10,616 nt of DNA from Desulfobacterales bacterium (GCA_020345785.1 CP070771.1:707300-717915), one strand, 5' to 3'. Positions 1 through 6,795 are shown, numbered from the stretch's first letter. Made by a program: numbers and translations. The notes: generated by a model not told the origin, from the sequence alone.

Positions 1-195
1 GCCAATGAATCCTTCCAAGGATTGGCGGCTGCCCGGGTGATTATTGAGTCGGCAGGGGGGAAAATTTGTAAATTTGACGGATGTGATTTTCATCTGAATG
101 AATATCTGGACGGACAGAGAATCGATGAGCATCTGTTGGTGGCGTCTCCTGATACTTTTATGCAGGTTAGAGACTGCTTACATCCAACCTCCTAA
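1..195 (+). CDS. Inositol monophosphatase family protein, C-terminal fragment
   Basis: Reading frame 1 is open from the window edge to TAA at 193-195 and gives 64 residues; the rest of the gene lies upstream. The fragment matches the last part of the inositol monophosphatase/CysQ/archaeal FBPase superfamily, Mg2+-dependent cytoplasmic phosphatases acting on small phosphoesters. The visible signature is the helix GLAAARVIIESAGG (residues 7-20), equivalent to the family motif WDxAAxxxxxxEAGG, then a G-K-I strand and a typical ending, LLVASPDTFMQVRDCL. The metal-binding Asp of the WD pair appears to be Gly7 here and the Trp appears to be Gln6, which is odd for an active enzyme. The substrate cannot be told from this piece. 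Family assignment is fairly sure, activity is not. Confidence 0.75.
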   Translation, partial: ANESFQGLAAARVIIESAGGKICKFDGCDFHLNEYLDGQRIDEHLLVASPDTFMQVRDCLHPTS

Positions 196-213
196 TGTTA
201 TAAATCAGCGACC

Positions 214-237
214 AGGGGCAGAGCGTGGTCTGCCCCT
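214..237. terminator. Stem-loop after the phosphatase gene (possible terminator)
   Basis: AGGGGCAGA (214-222) pairs perfectly with TCTGCCCCT (229-237) around a 6-nt loop, 18 nt after the phosphatase stop codon. No T-run follows, so it is not a textbook Rho-independent terminator. It could be a weak terminator or an RNA 3'-end stabiliser separating the two genes. Confidence 0.45.
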
Positions 238-340
238 TCCAGGGGCCTCCCTCCTACCTTCAGCGCTGATGGTGGTCGCCGATTTGATGCCAAGCTTTAG
301 CTGATTTTCAAAACTGTATTTGAAGAGATCTATCAGGCAT

Positions 341-2251
341 ATGGCAGATAATGACCTAAAAATCATTCTACCTGAAAGCGACGATGTCCTAACATGCCCG
401 AAATGCAAGACAGCCAATCCCCTGGAATCCAACTTCTGTCTGAACTGCGGGACAAGACTGCATAGACGTTCCCGCAGCAATTTCAGATGGAGATGGATAT
501 TGATCCTGTTGGTTTGTTTTGCCGGTTTGCTGTACTACTTCCGCTATCATCGAACTGCCGAACTTGAGCCTAAAAAATTACCTGCTGAAATTTTGCCCGC
601 CGAGACACCACTTCCCCCAAACGCCGTCGTTGAAGTCCCTAAAGATGTCAAACCCCAAAAAGAGGAGGCTATCGAGCTCAAGACGCCGACCAAAATTAAA
701 ATTCCTGTGGGAACGGTGGTCATAAAAGACATTACCGGCAAAATTATAAAAGAGGTGCCGGTGCCGGTGGTTGGCGGAGGCTGGGTGGCTCTGCCGAAGC
801 AGGTATGTCTGGGCGCCGCCGAATGGATTCTTAAGATAGAGCCGGACCTTGAGGTCAGCATTGTCGGTGGAGTTTACAGCGACTACGATCGCATCGGGCT
901 CTGGCGAATAATGGAAGATTTTAGAATTGAGGGGCCGGAGCTACACCCCTGGTCGACTGATGCGCAGTTAGCCTGGCTGCCTCTGACATCGTTAGATTCT
1001 CCGGAACCCATAGAAATCGAAAATCCAAACGAGCAGGGTCATTTTATTGAAGGTTCTCTGGCGGGGGATTTCAATGAGAATGGCATTCTGATGCAGCAGG
1101 ATCGGACTGTTGGATGGACCTTTGGCGACAACGTTGAAGGTGCTTTCCTTTGGAATGGTGATGAGGGTAGGTATCTGAGACCGGAGATTCGGGTTGATGA
1201 TTTTTACCGAATAACATTTGCCAACGGCAGAGAAGAAGAATTGGTTCGCGCGCTTGCCATGGGTGCCGACTACTCGGATCTGGAGCGGTTGGAAGCCCTC
1301 GCGAATGTATTTCGATTTGCCCCGAAGCTTTCTGTCAAAATGACTCCGGCTCATTTGCAAACAACATCTGCTGTCGAAAACATAAAAAAGCTGGCTGAAA
1401 AAGCACTAAAATCCGGTATCAACAGAGAAGTAGCTGATATTTTTGATAGTCAGATTTTAATCGAAGCCGCCGATGTGCAATTGCTGATGATCGTGGCTCA
1501 GGCAACTGTCCAAAGCTATGGTTTTGAAGGGGCTATTGAACTGACCGAGAATGTGGCTGACGGCCTGTCGGCACTTAACGAACAGGATTTGGCGCTTTTG
1601 AATGAGATCTTCTCGGAACTTTATCAAAACTGGATTTCCACCCTTTTTAATCAGGGCAATTTGCAGGCAGCTTGGAGAGCCTATCGATCGGCAGGACGGA
1701 AATTGCCGGATGATTTAAACGTACATTTAATGGGGGTGCAGCTGGCCCTGGCTGAAAATAACTGGGCTGAAGCCGAAGAGCTTCTGGCGATGAAAGAATA
1801 TCCAGCCGAATTAAAGGACAAAATCCAGAATCTGCAGAACCAAATCTCAGAATTAAAAGCGCAGGAAGGAAAAATCGTCATTGAATTTACTCCCGGCTCC
1901 CGACAAATCCCCGTTACAGCTGTCCTTAATCGGAACACATATCAAAATTTTATTGTAGACACGGGAGCATCAATGGTGACCATACCCAGAGCCACTGCCC
2001 TCGAACTTGGTCTATCTATTGATAGTCGCAATCCTATGCGAAAAATTTTTACCGCCAGTGGCGTGCAATATGCGCCGGAAGTGAATCTATACGCGATTAC
2101 CATTGAAGGCTGGGAAGTCAATAACATAAAAGCACTGGTTTTAGATATTCCGAATCAACCCGACCTAGGACTGCTGGGACTCAACTACCTGCAGCGATTT
2201 CGTATGGATATGAATACGGAAGCGGGAGTTCTGCTACTCGAACCCCGCTAG
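341..2251 (+). CDS. Membrane-anchored zinc-ribbon protein with C-terminal retropepsin-like aspartic protease domain
   Basis: The protein has 636 residues from ATG 341. A TTG at 320 would add seven residues, but the ATG directly precedes the zinc ribbon start MADND. Order of parts: CPKC (19-22) and CLNC (33-36), a four-Cys zinc ribbon; a basic stretch and one membrane segment (about 52-68); a Pro/Lys-rich linker (about 75-130); a beta-rich region (about 130-290) with GGGWVALP near W148 and GDFNENGIL (242-250) before VGWTFG, resembling a trypsin-like fold without its catalytic serine; a helical region with TPR-like helices (about 310-490) and a short coiled coil (about 493-508); and a C-terminal clan AA aspartic protease domain with DTGAS at 540-544 and LLGLNYL at 611-617, as in single-domain retropepsin-like bacterial proteases. 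The zinc ribbon should be cytoplasmic and the protease periplasmic. The target is unknown. It converges with mtgA, 62 bp away. The protease fold is confident; the middle domain is inference. Confidence 0.8.
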   Translation: MADNDLKIILPESDDVLTCPKCKTANPLESNFCLNCGTRLHRRSRSNFRWRWILILLVCFAGLLYYFRYHRTAELEPKKLPAEILPAETPLPPNAVVEVPKDVKPQKEEAIELKTPTKIKIPVGTVVIKDITGKIIKEVPVPVVGGGWVALPKQVCLGAAEWILKIEPDLEVSIVGGVYSDYDRIGLWRIMEDFRIEGPELHPWSTDAQLAWLPLTSLDSPEPIEIENPNEQGHFIEGSLAGDFNENGILMQQDRTVGWTFGDNVEGAFLWNGDEGRYLRPEIRVDDFYRITFANGREEELVRALAMGADYSDLERLEALANVFRFAPKLSVKMTPAHLQTTSAVENIKKLAEKALKSGINREVADIFDSQILIEAADVQLLMIVAQATVQSYGFEGAIELTENVADGLSALNEQDLALLNEIFSELYQNWISTLFNQGNLQAAWRAYRSAGRKLPDDLNVHLMGVQLALAENNWAEAEELLAMKEYPAELKDKIQNLQNQISELKAQEGKIVIEFTPGSRQIPVTAVLNRNTYQNFIVDTGASMVTIPRATALELGLSIDSRNPMRKIFTASGVQYAPEVNLYAITIEGWEVNNIKALVLDIPNQPDLGLLGLNYLQRFRMDMNTEAGVLLLEPR

Positions 2252-2278
2252 ATCCAATTTGCTGCTTTTGATAGCGGG
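2244..2278. other. Inverted repeat at the convergent gene ends
   Basis: CCCGCTA (2244-2250), which overlaps the stop codon of the protease gene, pairs with TAGCGGG (2272-2278) across a 21-nt loop. A third copy of the arm, AGCGGG at 2221-2226, could pair with the same middle arm. There is no T-run. It may be a weak bidirectional transcription end between converging genes, and it is the only structure seen in this short gap. Confidence 0.25.
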
Positions 2279-2313
2279 ATACTGTAAAACCATGCATGAA
2301 GCAAAGTCACCCT

Positions 2314-3060
2314 TTATTGAAACGATATGATCGCCGCTCGATATTGCATTCGATCAATGTAATTGTATTTTCTGAGAGTGTCGAGAATCCAGCCGGCTTT
2401 CCATTTGAGCCAGCGGTCGTTGCCTGCGGCATTTACTTGAAGCGGTTTTGGAATCACGGCTGTTAATCTGACTATTTCTTCTAAATTTAACTGACCCACA
2501 TCCTTTTTGAAAAAATGTTGCGAAGCAGCCTGCACACCGAATAAACCCGGACCAAATTCGATTATATTCAAATACAGGTGGAAGATTCGATCCTTATCCA
2601 GCTGGTTTTCCAGCCTCATGGAAATGAGCAGCTCTTTAATTTTTCGAGCAATGGTTTTATCGGTGGAAAGGTAAAGGTTTTTGGCCAACTGCTGAGTGAT
2701 GGTGCTGGCCCCCCGAGCGTACCTGCCTTTTTGCCAGTTTTTCTTTATGGCGGCCTTCAACTCGGAGATATCCACTCCCTGGTGGTGGTAAAAGCCGGCA
2801 TCTTCAGAAATCCTGATGGTGTCCTTCAAAAGCTTTGGAATTCGCTTGAATGAAACCCATTGCTGCCGGATAATCAGACCTTTACCCTCATTTTGCGCTT
2901 GCCGGTATCGCTGAAGCATCAAAGCGGTCGTTCTGGGATTTTTGGTTTGCAAAACAGTCACGTCAGGCAGACCAAGGTATAAATAGGCACAGTAGCCGAT
3001 GCCGAATATCAGACTGCCGCCCACAAGTGTAAGTACCACTTTTTTCAATTGAGACCACAT
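2314..3060 (-). CDS. mtgA: Monofunctional biosynthetic peptidoglycan transglycosylase
   Basis: This 248-residue protein is a stand-alone GT51 glycosyltransferase that polymerises lipid II into glycan strands at the periplasmic face of the inner membrane, without a transpeptidase domain. A single N-terminal membrane anchor spans about residues 8-30. GT51 motifs appear in order: EDAGFYHHQGVD (86-97, catalytic Glu86), RGASTITQQLAKNLY (116-130), RKIKELLISMRLE (139-151, second essential Glu143) and YLNIIEFGPGLFGVQAAS (163-180). The length is normal for MtgA and no motif is damaged. There is no clear Shine-Dalgarno before ATG 3060, but no alternative start exists before the upstream in-frame stop, and the next Met would remove the anchor. 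It lies 82 bp downstream of the norR-like gene on the same strand; co-transcription is possible but the functions are unrelated. Confidence 0.93.
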   Translation of the reverse strand: MWSQLKKVVLTLVGGSLIFGIGYCAYLYLGLPDVTVLQTKNPRTTALMLQRYRQAQNEGKGLIIRQQWVSFKRIPKLLKDTIRISEDAGFYHHQGVDISELKAAIKKNWQKGRYARGASTITQQLAKNLYLSTDKTIARKIKELLISMRLENQLDKDRIFHLYLNIIEFGPGLFGVQAASQHFFKKDVGQLNLEEIVRLTAVIPKPLQVNAAGNDRWLKWKAGWILDTLRKYNYIDRMQYRAAIISFQ

Positions 3061-3072
3061 GACCGATAATTT

Positions 3073-3085
3073 AGCCGAATCGGCT
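3073..3085. promoter_or_regulatory. Near-perfect palindrome just upstream of mtgA
   Basis: AGCCGA-A-TCGGCT, six-base arms around one central base, ends 12 bases before the mtgA start codon. It could be an operator or an RNA hairpin masking translation initiation, where no ribosome-binding site is visible. It could also be chance. Confidence 0.25.
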
Positions 3086-3142
3086 TCCGTAGAAAAGCCT
3101 TAAATGGTAATTGACGAACGAGCGAGACGCAGTTAATTGATT

Positions 3143-4441
3143 TTATCGTTTTTTCTTCCGTAATCCAAGCCGTGCGGCAAGATTGTGAAGATTGCTGCGA
3201 TGCATGTTTAAATCCCGTGCTGCCGCGGACCAATTTCCGTCTCTTTTAGCAACCGCTCGCGTAATAACATTTCTTTGAAATTCATCAACCGCCTCCCTCA
3301 AAGATCTTCCTGCCGGAAGTGGGGAAGCTGTCTCGGGAATGGATTGTTGGGGATGGATTGTTTCAGCTGCAATATCTCTGCCTAAATGGACGGGTTCAAC
3401 GACAACCGGCTCTCCTCTGGGGTATTCTATTGATGCCTTGAGGACTGCTCTTGATAAAATGTTTTCAAGTTCCCGCACGTTTCCAGGCCAATAATGTCGG
3501 CTTAAAACGTTCATTGTGTCTGTGTTTATTCGCACGGGGCCCGTACCGATTCTTCGTTGGATAAGTTCACAAAAATATCCTGCTAAAAGAGGAATATCTT
3601 CCTTTCGTTCGCGTAATGGAGGTATTCTTATCGGGTACACATTCAGACGATGATAAAGGTCGGCTCTGAATCTTCCAGCCGCAACTTCTTGTTCAAGGTT
3701 TCGGTTTGTGGCCGCAAGCAACCGTACGTTTACATAAATGGTTTTGTCCGATCCCACCCGTTGGATCTCCCCTTTTTGTATAGCCCTCAATAATTTGGCC
3801 TGAATTGAAAGCGGCAGCTCACCAATCTCGTCCAAAAAAAGAGTACCCCCGTCAGCCACTTCGAATTTTCCTGCTCGATCCCTGTTTGCGCCGGTAAAAG
3901 CACCCTTGGTGTGGCCGAATAGCTCGCTATCAGCAAGGGTTTCAGGCAAAGCGGCACAGTTGAGGTAAAGCATCGGCATTTCTCTGCGTGCAGAGCCGGC
4001 GTGAATTGCACGAACCACCAATTCTTTGCCGACACCGGTTTCTCCCAAAACTAAAACAGTAAAATCCGAGCGTGCGACCAAATCTATTTCCTGCCGGAGA
4101 TGCTCTACCACGTGGCTGCTGCCGATTATTTGGGTGCCCTGGCGCATTTGTATATCCCGCATCAAATCGCTGGCAATTTGTCCCTGACGAGTGGCACTGT
4201 ATTCCAGGGCTTCAATCAAATTGGCGGTCTGCATTTGTGCATCGGCTAAAGCGCCAATTGCCGTAAGAAATCGATGTTCGAGATGGTCAAAAGCGTGTTG
4301 ATTAATAGCGTCGGCAGTGAGTACACCCACCAGCTTATTCTCGACATACAAAGGGCAGCCAAGACATGCATGGATATGTCTTAACGCATCCGCGAAATGC
4401 GATTGCCAACTTCTTCTTCTGGACTTCCTGGGCTGCCGCAA
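3143..4441 (-). CDS. norR: NorR-type sigma-54-dependent activator, 5'-truncated (GAF domain incomplete)
   Basis: The 432-residue ORF contains a complete AAA+ sigma-54 activator core and a Fis-type HTH. Visible motifs are Walker A GETGVGKE (133-140), GAFTGA sigma-54 contact loop (180-185), Walker [12 protein letters not shown] (198-208), FRADLYHRL (258-266), [10 protein letters not shown] (318-327) and a C-terminal HTH (about 383-428). The remaining N-terminal part [11 protein letters not shown]...VGVLTADA matches the end of the NorR GAF domain, which senses nitric oxide at a non-haem iron. His24, Cys26 and Asp44 correspond to E. coli NorR His111, Cys113 and Asp131. About the first 105 residues of a normal NorR (504 aa in E. 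coli), including the region of Asp96, Asp99 and Arg75, are missing. Residues 1-19 are simply antisense to the qNor gene, so homology ends near 4380-4384. No native start or promoter remains. It is either a remnant or a deregulated activator. Confidence 0.88.
   Translation of the reverse strand: MRQPRKSRRRSWQSHFADALRHIHACLGCPLYVENKLVGVLTADAINQHAFDHLEHRFLTAIGALADAQMQTANLIEALEYSATRQGQIASDLMRDIQMRQGTQIIGSSHVVEHLRQEIDLVARSDFTVLVLGETGVGKELVVRAIHAGSARREMPMLYLNCAALPETLADSELFGHTKGAFTGANRDRAGKFEVADGGTLFLDEIGELPLSIQAKLLRAIQKGEIQRVGSDKTIYVNVRLLAATNRNLEQEVAAGRFRADLYHRLNVYPIRIPPLRERKEDIPLLAGYFCELIQRRIGTGPVRINTDTMNVLSRHYWPGNVRELENILSRAVLKASIEYPRGEPVVVEPVHLGRDIAAETIHPQQSIPETASPLPAGRSLREAVDEFQRNVITRAVAKRDGNWSAAARDLNMHRSNLHNLAARLGLRKKKR
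4361..4382. repeat. Inverted repeat at the norR/norZ junction
   Basis: AAGACAT (4361-4367) and ATGTCTT (4376-4382) form a perfect 7-bp inverted repeat around an 8-nt loop. It lies exactly where NorR homology (leftwards) and qNor homology (rightwards) meet. It may mark a hairpin-mediated deletion endpoint or an artefactual join. Confidence 0.5.
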
Positions 4442-4794
4442 CCGAACGCCCGAACATGAATGTGACGTACACCAACAATTGGCCGCATGAACCCCTGGTG
4501 GACAATCATCCCACTGCTGCCAGCCTTATCTGGTCTTTGATAAGCATTGCATGTTTGATAGCAGGCGTTGGCGCCCTGGTTTGGTATAAGACTTTCCGAG
4601 ACAATGATGAAGATTTGCCTGAACCGCTAAAAATCGACCCGCTGGATGAAATCGAAACGACACCCTCTATGAAAGCAGCCGAAAAGTATGCCCTGATCGT
4701 TATCGCACTCTTTGTGCTCCAGGTTCTTTTAGGGGCTCTGACGGCGCACTATACCGTTGAGGGAGATTCGTTTTTTTGGGATTCCCCTGGCTAA
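4366..4794 (+). pseudogene. norZ: Quinol-dependent nitric oxide reductase, 5'-truncated first fragment
   Basis: This reading frame carries the section of a long-chain qNor (NorB/NorZ) that begins with [14 protein letters not shown], continues through VTYTNNWPHEPL, a membrane helix (SLIWSLISIACLIAGVGALVWY) in two parts, and a second helix ending LGALTAHYTVEGDSFF. qNor reduces two NO to N2O at a haem b3/FeB centre in the inner membrane, taking electrons from quinol. Roughly the first 200 residues of the usual 750-residue protein are absent: real homology starts near 4381 with [13 protein letters not shown], directly abutting the norR remnant. The ATG at 4366 lies in norR-derived sequence and is not a native start. 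At the run of seven T (4771-4777) the frame is lost; it reads four codons of nonsense after the Trp codon and stops at 4792-4794. The correct sequence continues in the next frame. Confidence 0.85.
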
Positions 4795-5842
4795 AATCTT
4801 CCCTTATTCCATAGCGCGCACGTGGCATATCCAGTTGGCGGGTTTCTGGATAGCGACGGCATTTCTTGCCGCCGGCCTGCATCTGGCACCGGCTGCTATC
4901 GGACTTTTCTATGGTGCCGGGCTGTTCTATGGCGCCAAAACTCACCTGTCCATCATGGAATACTGGCGTTGGTGGGTGGTCCATCTTTGGGTTGAAGGTT
5001 TTTTTGAGGTTTTCGCCACCGCAGCGCTGGCCTTCATATTTACACGGCTGGGGCGGCTGCGACCAACCAGCGCGACGCGTGCGGTGCTTTTATCTTCGAC
5101 AATTTACTTGTTTGCAGGAATTCCCGGCACGTTTCATCATCTGTACTTCAGCGGCACACCCATTTCGATAATGGCCATCGGGGCAACTTTTAGTGCGCTG
5201 GAGGTGGTGCCTTTAGCACTGATCGGTTACGAGGCCTGGGAAACGTATCGAGTCTCACGCCAGACAGGCTGGATGGAGAAGTACCGCTGGCCGATCCGCT
5301 TCTTTATCGGAGTGGCTTTTTGGAATTTGGTAGGAGCCGGAATTTTCGGATTTCTAATCAATCCTCCAATTGCCCTCTATTACATGCAAGGTCTGAATAC
5401 AACGCCGGTGCACGCCCATGCCGCATTATTCGGAGTATATGGGCTTCTTGCACTGGGATTGGTTCTGATTGTGTTGCGCCGACTCAATCCCGAAGGTATG
5501 TGGCGTGAAGCTCCGCTTCGTTTGGCATTTTGGTCAATGAATGCCGAGCTGGCTCTGATGATTGTCCTCAGTCTTCTGCCAATCGGTCTAATGCAGACCA
5601 TTGCAAGCATAGAACATGGCTTGTGGTACGCCAGAAGCGCTGAATTTCTGCAACAGCCGATTATGGAGACGCTGCGGTGGCTTCGAATGATCGGGGACAC
5701 GGTATTCATTATTGGGGTCGCAGCGTTGGCCTGGTTTGTCCTAAGGCTTAAGACCGGATGGTCTTATGTTGATAGGAAGAGGGAAAGTAAAGAACCGGCA
5801 ATGGTTGAGACTCGCAAGAGTCCTATATTAGGCACCAATTAG
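4757..5842 (+). pseudogene. norZ: Quinol-dependent nitric oxide reductase, catalytic second fragment (frameshifted, internal loss)
   Basis: Native homology resumes after the T-run with FFGIPLAKIFPYSIARTWHIQL and runs to the C-terminus near WFVLRLKTGWSY. Metal ligands of the NOR/haem-copper oxidase family are recognisable: TWHIQL (low-spin haem His), VVHLWVEGFFE (FeB His and Glu), GTFHHLYFSGTP (FeB His-His) and TPVHAHAALFG (haem b3 and haem b His). The apparent start (TTG 4757) is not credible; this is the downstream half of the gene frameshifted at 4771-4777. Between LHLAPA and AIGLFYGAG (about 4892-4898) about 100 residues present in normal qNor, including membrane helices, are missing in frame. 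The protein sequence is otherwise very well conserved, so the damage is recent or artefactual. Without these helices a working reductase is unlikely. Three lesions in one gene led me to call it a pseudogene. Confidence 0.85.
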
Positions 5843-5847
5843 TGCCT
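5830..5847. other. Small stem-loop at the norZ stop codon
   Basis: AGGCAC (5830-5835) pairs with GTGCCT (5842-5847) around a 6-nt loop, spanning the TAG stop. No T-run follows. It may help end or protect the norZ transcript; support is limited to the perfect pairing. Confidence 0.3.
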
Positions 5848-5863
5848 GAACGGAAAGTCCTAA

Positions 5864-5942
5864 TTTCGGGTAGGTTGGGTTGAGTCCCGCCAGCGGCGAG
5901 ATTGGATCTCCCCCGCCGGCGGGGTCAACCCCACCTACGAAA
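5864..5942. repeat. Long imperfect palindromic element (REP/MITE-like)
   Basis: The outer arms GTAGGTTGGGTTGA (5870-5883) and TCAACCCCACCTAC (5925-5938) pair over 14 positions with one G-T wobble, and flanking TTTCG/CGAAA extends them with a small bulge. Inside, CCCGCC...GCGGCGAGA pairs with TCTCCCCCGCCGGCGGG, so the whole 79-bp piece folds into one long hairpin. It sits alone between the nor remnant and the hemerythrin gene. This looks like a dispersed intergenic palindromic repeat, but only one copy is in the window, so dispersal is inferred. It could also act as a transcript end. Confidence 0.6.
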
Positions 5943-6024
5943 ATCAGGCTTTTACGCCGATATGGATTCCTGAGGGCGAATCCCAACGCAGCCGTTGGAC
6001 AGGCTTTCCTTCAACCACCAATCA

Positions 6025-6036
6025 ACATTCGAATGT
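6025..6036. promoter_or_regulatory. Perfect 12-bp palindrome upstream of the hemerythrin gene
   Basis: ACATTCGAATGT is fully self-complementary, ends 36 bases before the start codon and has the size and place of an operator for a dimeric regulator. I do not recognise the motif, and no convincing -35/-10 pair was found around it. Confidence 0.35.
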
Positions 6037-6072
6037 CGTTAACTTCAATTCAGCTATAACAGGAGGCGTATC

Positions 6073-6678
6073 ATGAACCCAATAGAAGAATTAAAAACAG
6101 AACACCAGGCAGTCAAGCTGACCTTAAAGATCTTGAATAAAATAAACCAAAAGATCGAAGGCACTGGAAAGCCAGCCAATCCGGATCATATGGAGCAGCT
6201 CCTTGAATTCTTTTCGGTCTTCGTCGATACATGCCATCATGGGAAAGAAGAAGATATGCTTTTCCCTGCGATGGAACAGATCGGGTTCAGCAAGGATAAT
6301 GGGCCTATCGGTATCCTGCTTTATGAACACCAGGTAGGGCGAACGTATGTCGACAGTATGAAAAACGCATTGTCTGATTGCAAAAAGGGAAACGATAAAG
6401 CCTTAAAGAAGTTCGTACAAAATGCGAAATGCTACATTGCTCTATTAAACGGGCATATCGATAAAGAGGATAACGTCTTATTTCCGCTTGCAGAAAATAA
6501 TCTTTCGAAGGAAAAGCAGGCTGAACTATACGAAGGCTTTGAAAAGATAGAAGTTGAAAGGATCGGCGTCGGCAAACATGATGAATTTCATAAGCTTCTA
6601 GATCAGTTAGTAAAAATTTATCTTAAGGAAGACGAGGTTGATCTAGAAAACTCAGAAGCAGCATGCCAACTTGCATAA
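6073..6678 (+). CDS. Hemerythrin HHE domain-containing protein
   Basis: The protein has 201 residues, soluble and acidic, with no signal peptide. AGGAGG at 6061-6066 lies 6 nt before ATG 6073 and fixes the start. It carries the helical HHE pattern of a di-iron four-helix bundle: EHQ (His11), CHHGKEED (His55/His56, Glu60), YEHQVG (His86) and GHIDKEDNVLFP (His128, Glu132). These are the expected iron ligands of bacterial hemerythrin-like proteins, which bind O2 or NO or serve in damage repair as in the YtfE/RIC group. Proximity to norR/norZ supports a role in NO or oxygen stress, but that is context only. A His/Glu-rich tail (KHDEFH, 168-173) may form another helix. The gene is visibly more A/T-rich than the flanking nor genes. 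It is monocistronic, ending in a strong terminator. Family confident, exact role open. Confidence 0.9.
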   Translation: MNPIEELKTEHQAVKLTLKILNKINQKIEGTGKPANPDHMEQLLEFFSVFVDTCHHGKEEDMLFPAMEQIGFSKDNGPIGILLYEHQVGRTYVDSMKNALSDCKKGNDKALKKFVQNAKCYIALLNGHIDKEDNVLFPLAENNLSKEKQAELYEGFEKIEVERIGVGKHDEFHKLLDQLVKIYLKEDEVDLENSEAACQLA

Positions 6679-6748
6679 ATTTCTGTCCAAGTAGGTTCTT
6701 AGAGAGCGGAGTTTTTAACGAGTTTAGGGACGATACATATTTTGGTTC

Positions 6749-6778
6749 AGGCGGCGGGAGTCGACCCGCCGCCTTTTT
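6749..6778 (+). terminator. Rho-independent terminator of the hemerythrin gene
   Basis: GGCGGCGGG (6750-6758) pairs perfectly with CCCGCCGCC (6765-6773) around a 6-nt loop, extended by A6749-T6774, and is followed by TTTTT (6774-6778) on the plus strand. In the minus direction, after dnaK, the same hairpin is followed by TGAACC, so it would be a weaker stop there. Confidence 0.88.
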
Positions 6779-6795
6779 ATTATCAAACCTGAGAC

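Noticed and set aside
320..340. TTG start at 320 for the zinc-ribbon protease gene
   Set aside because: It adds only seven basic residues and has no ribosome-binding site. ATG 341 starts the protein directly before the zinc ribbon.
4366..4441. Overlapping head-to-head ORFs as a real overlapping gene start for norR and norZ
   Set aside because: The first residues of the norR ORF are the antisense of conserved qNor codons, and the norZ ATG lies in norR-derived sequence. The overlap is a by-product of the junction.
4771..4777. Programmed frameshifting in norZ
   Set aside because: qNor genes are not known to use it, and the same gene has two further lesions. Mutation or read error is simpler.
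5994..6024. Sigma-54 promoter upstream of the hemerythrin gene
   Set aside because: A TTGGACA-like start is present but the required GC element at the right spacing is absent.
6749..6774. The hairpin as an intrinsic terminator for dnaK on the minus strand
   Set aside because: In that direction no T-run follows the stem; the T-run lies only on the plus-strand side.
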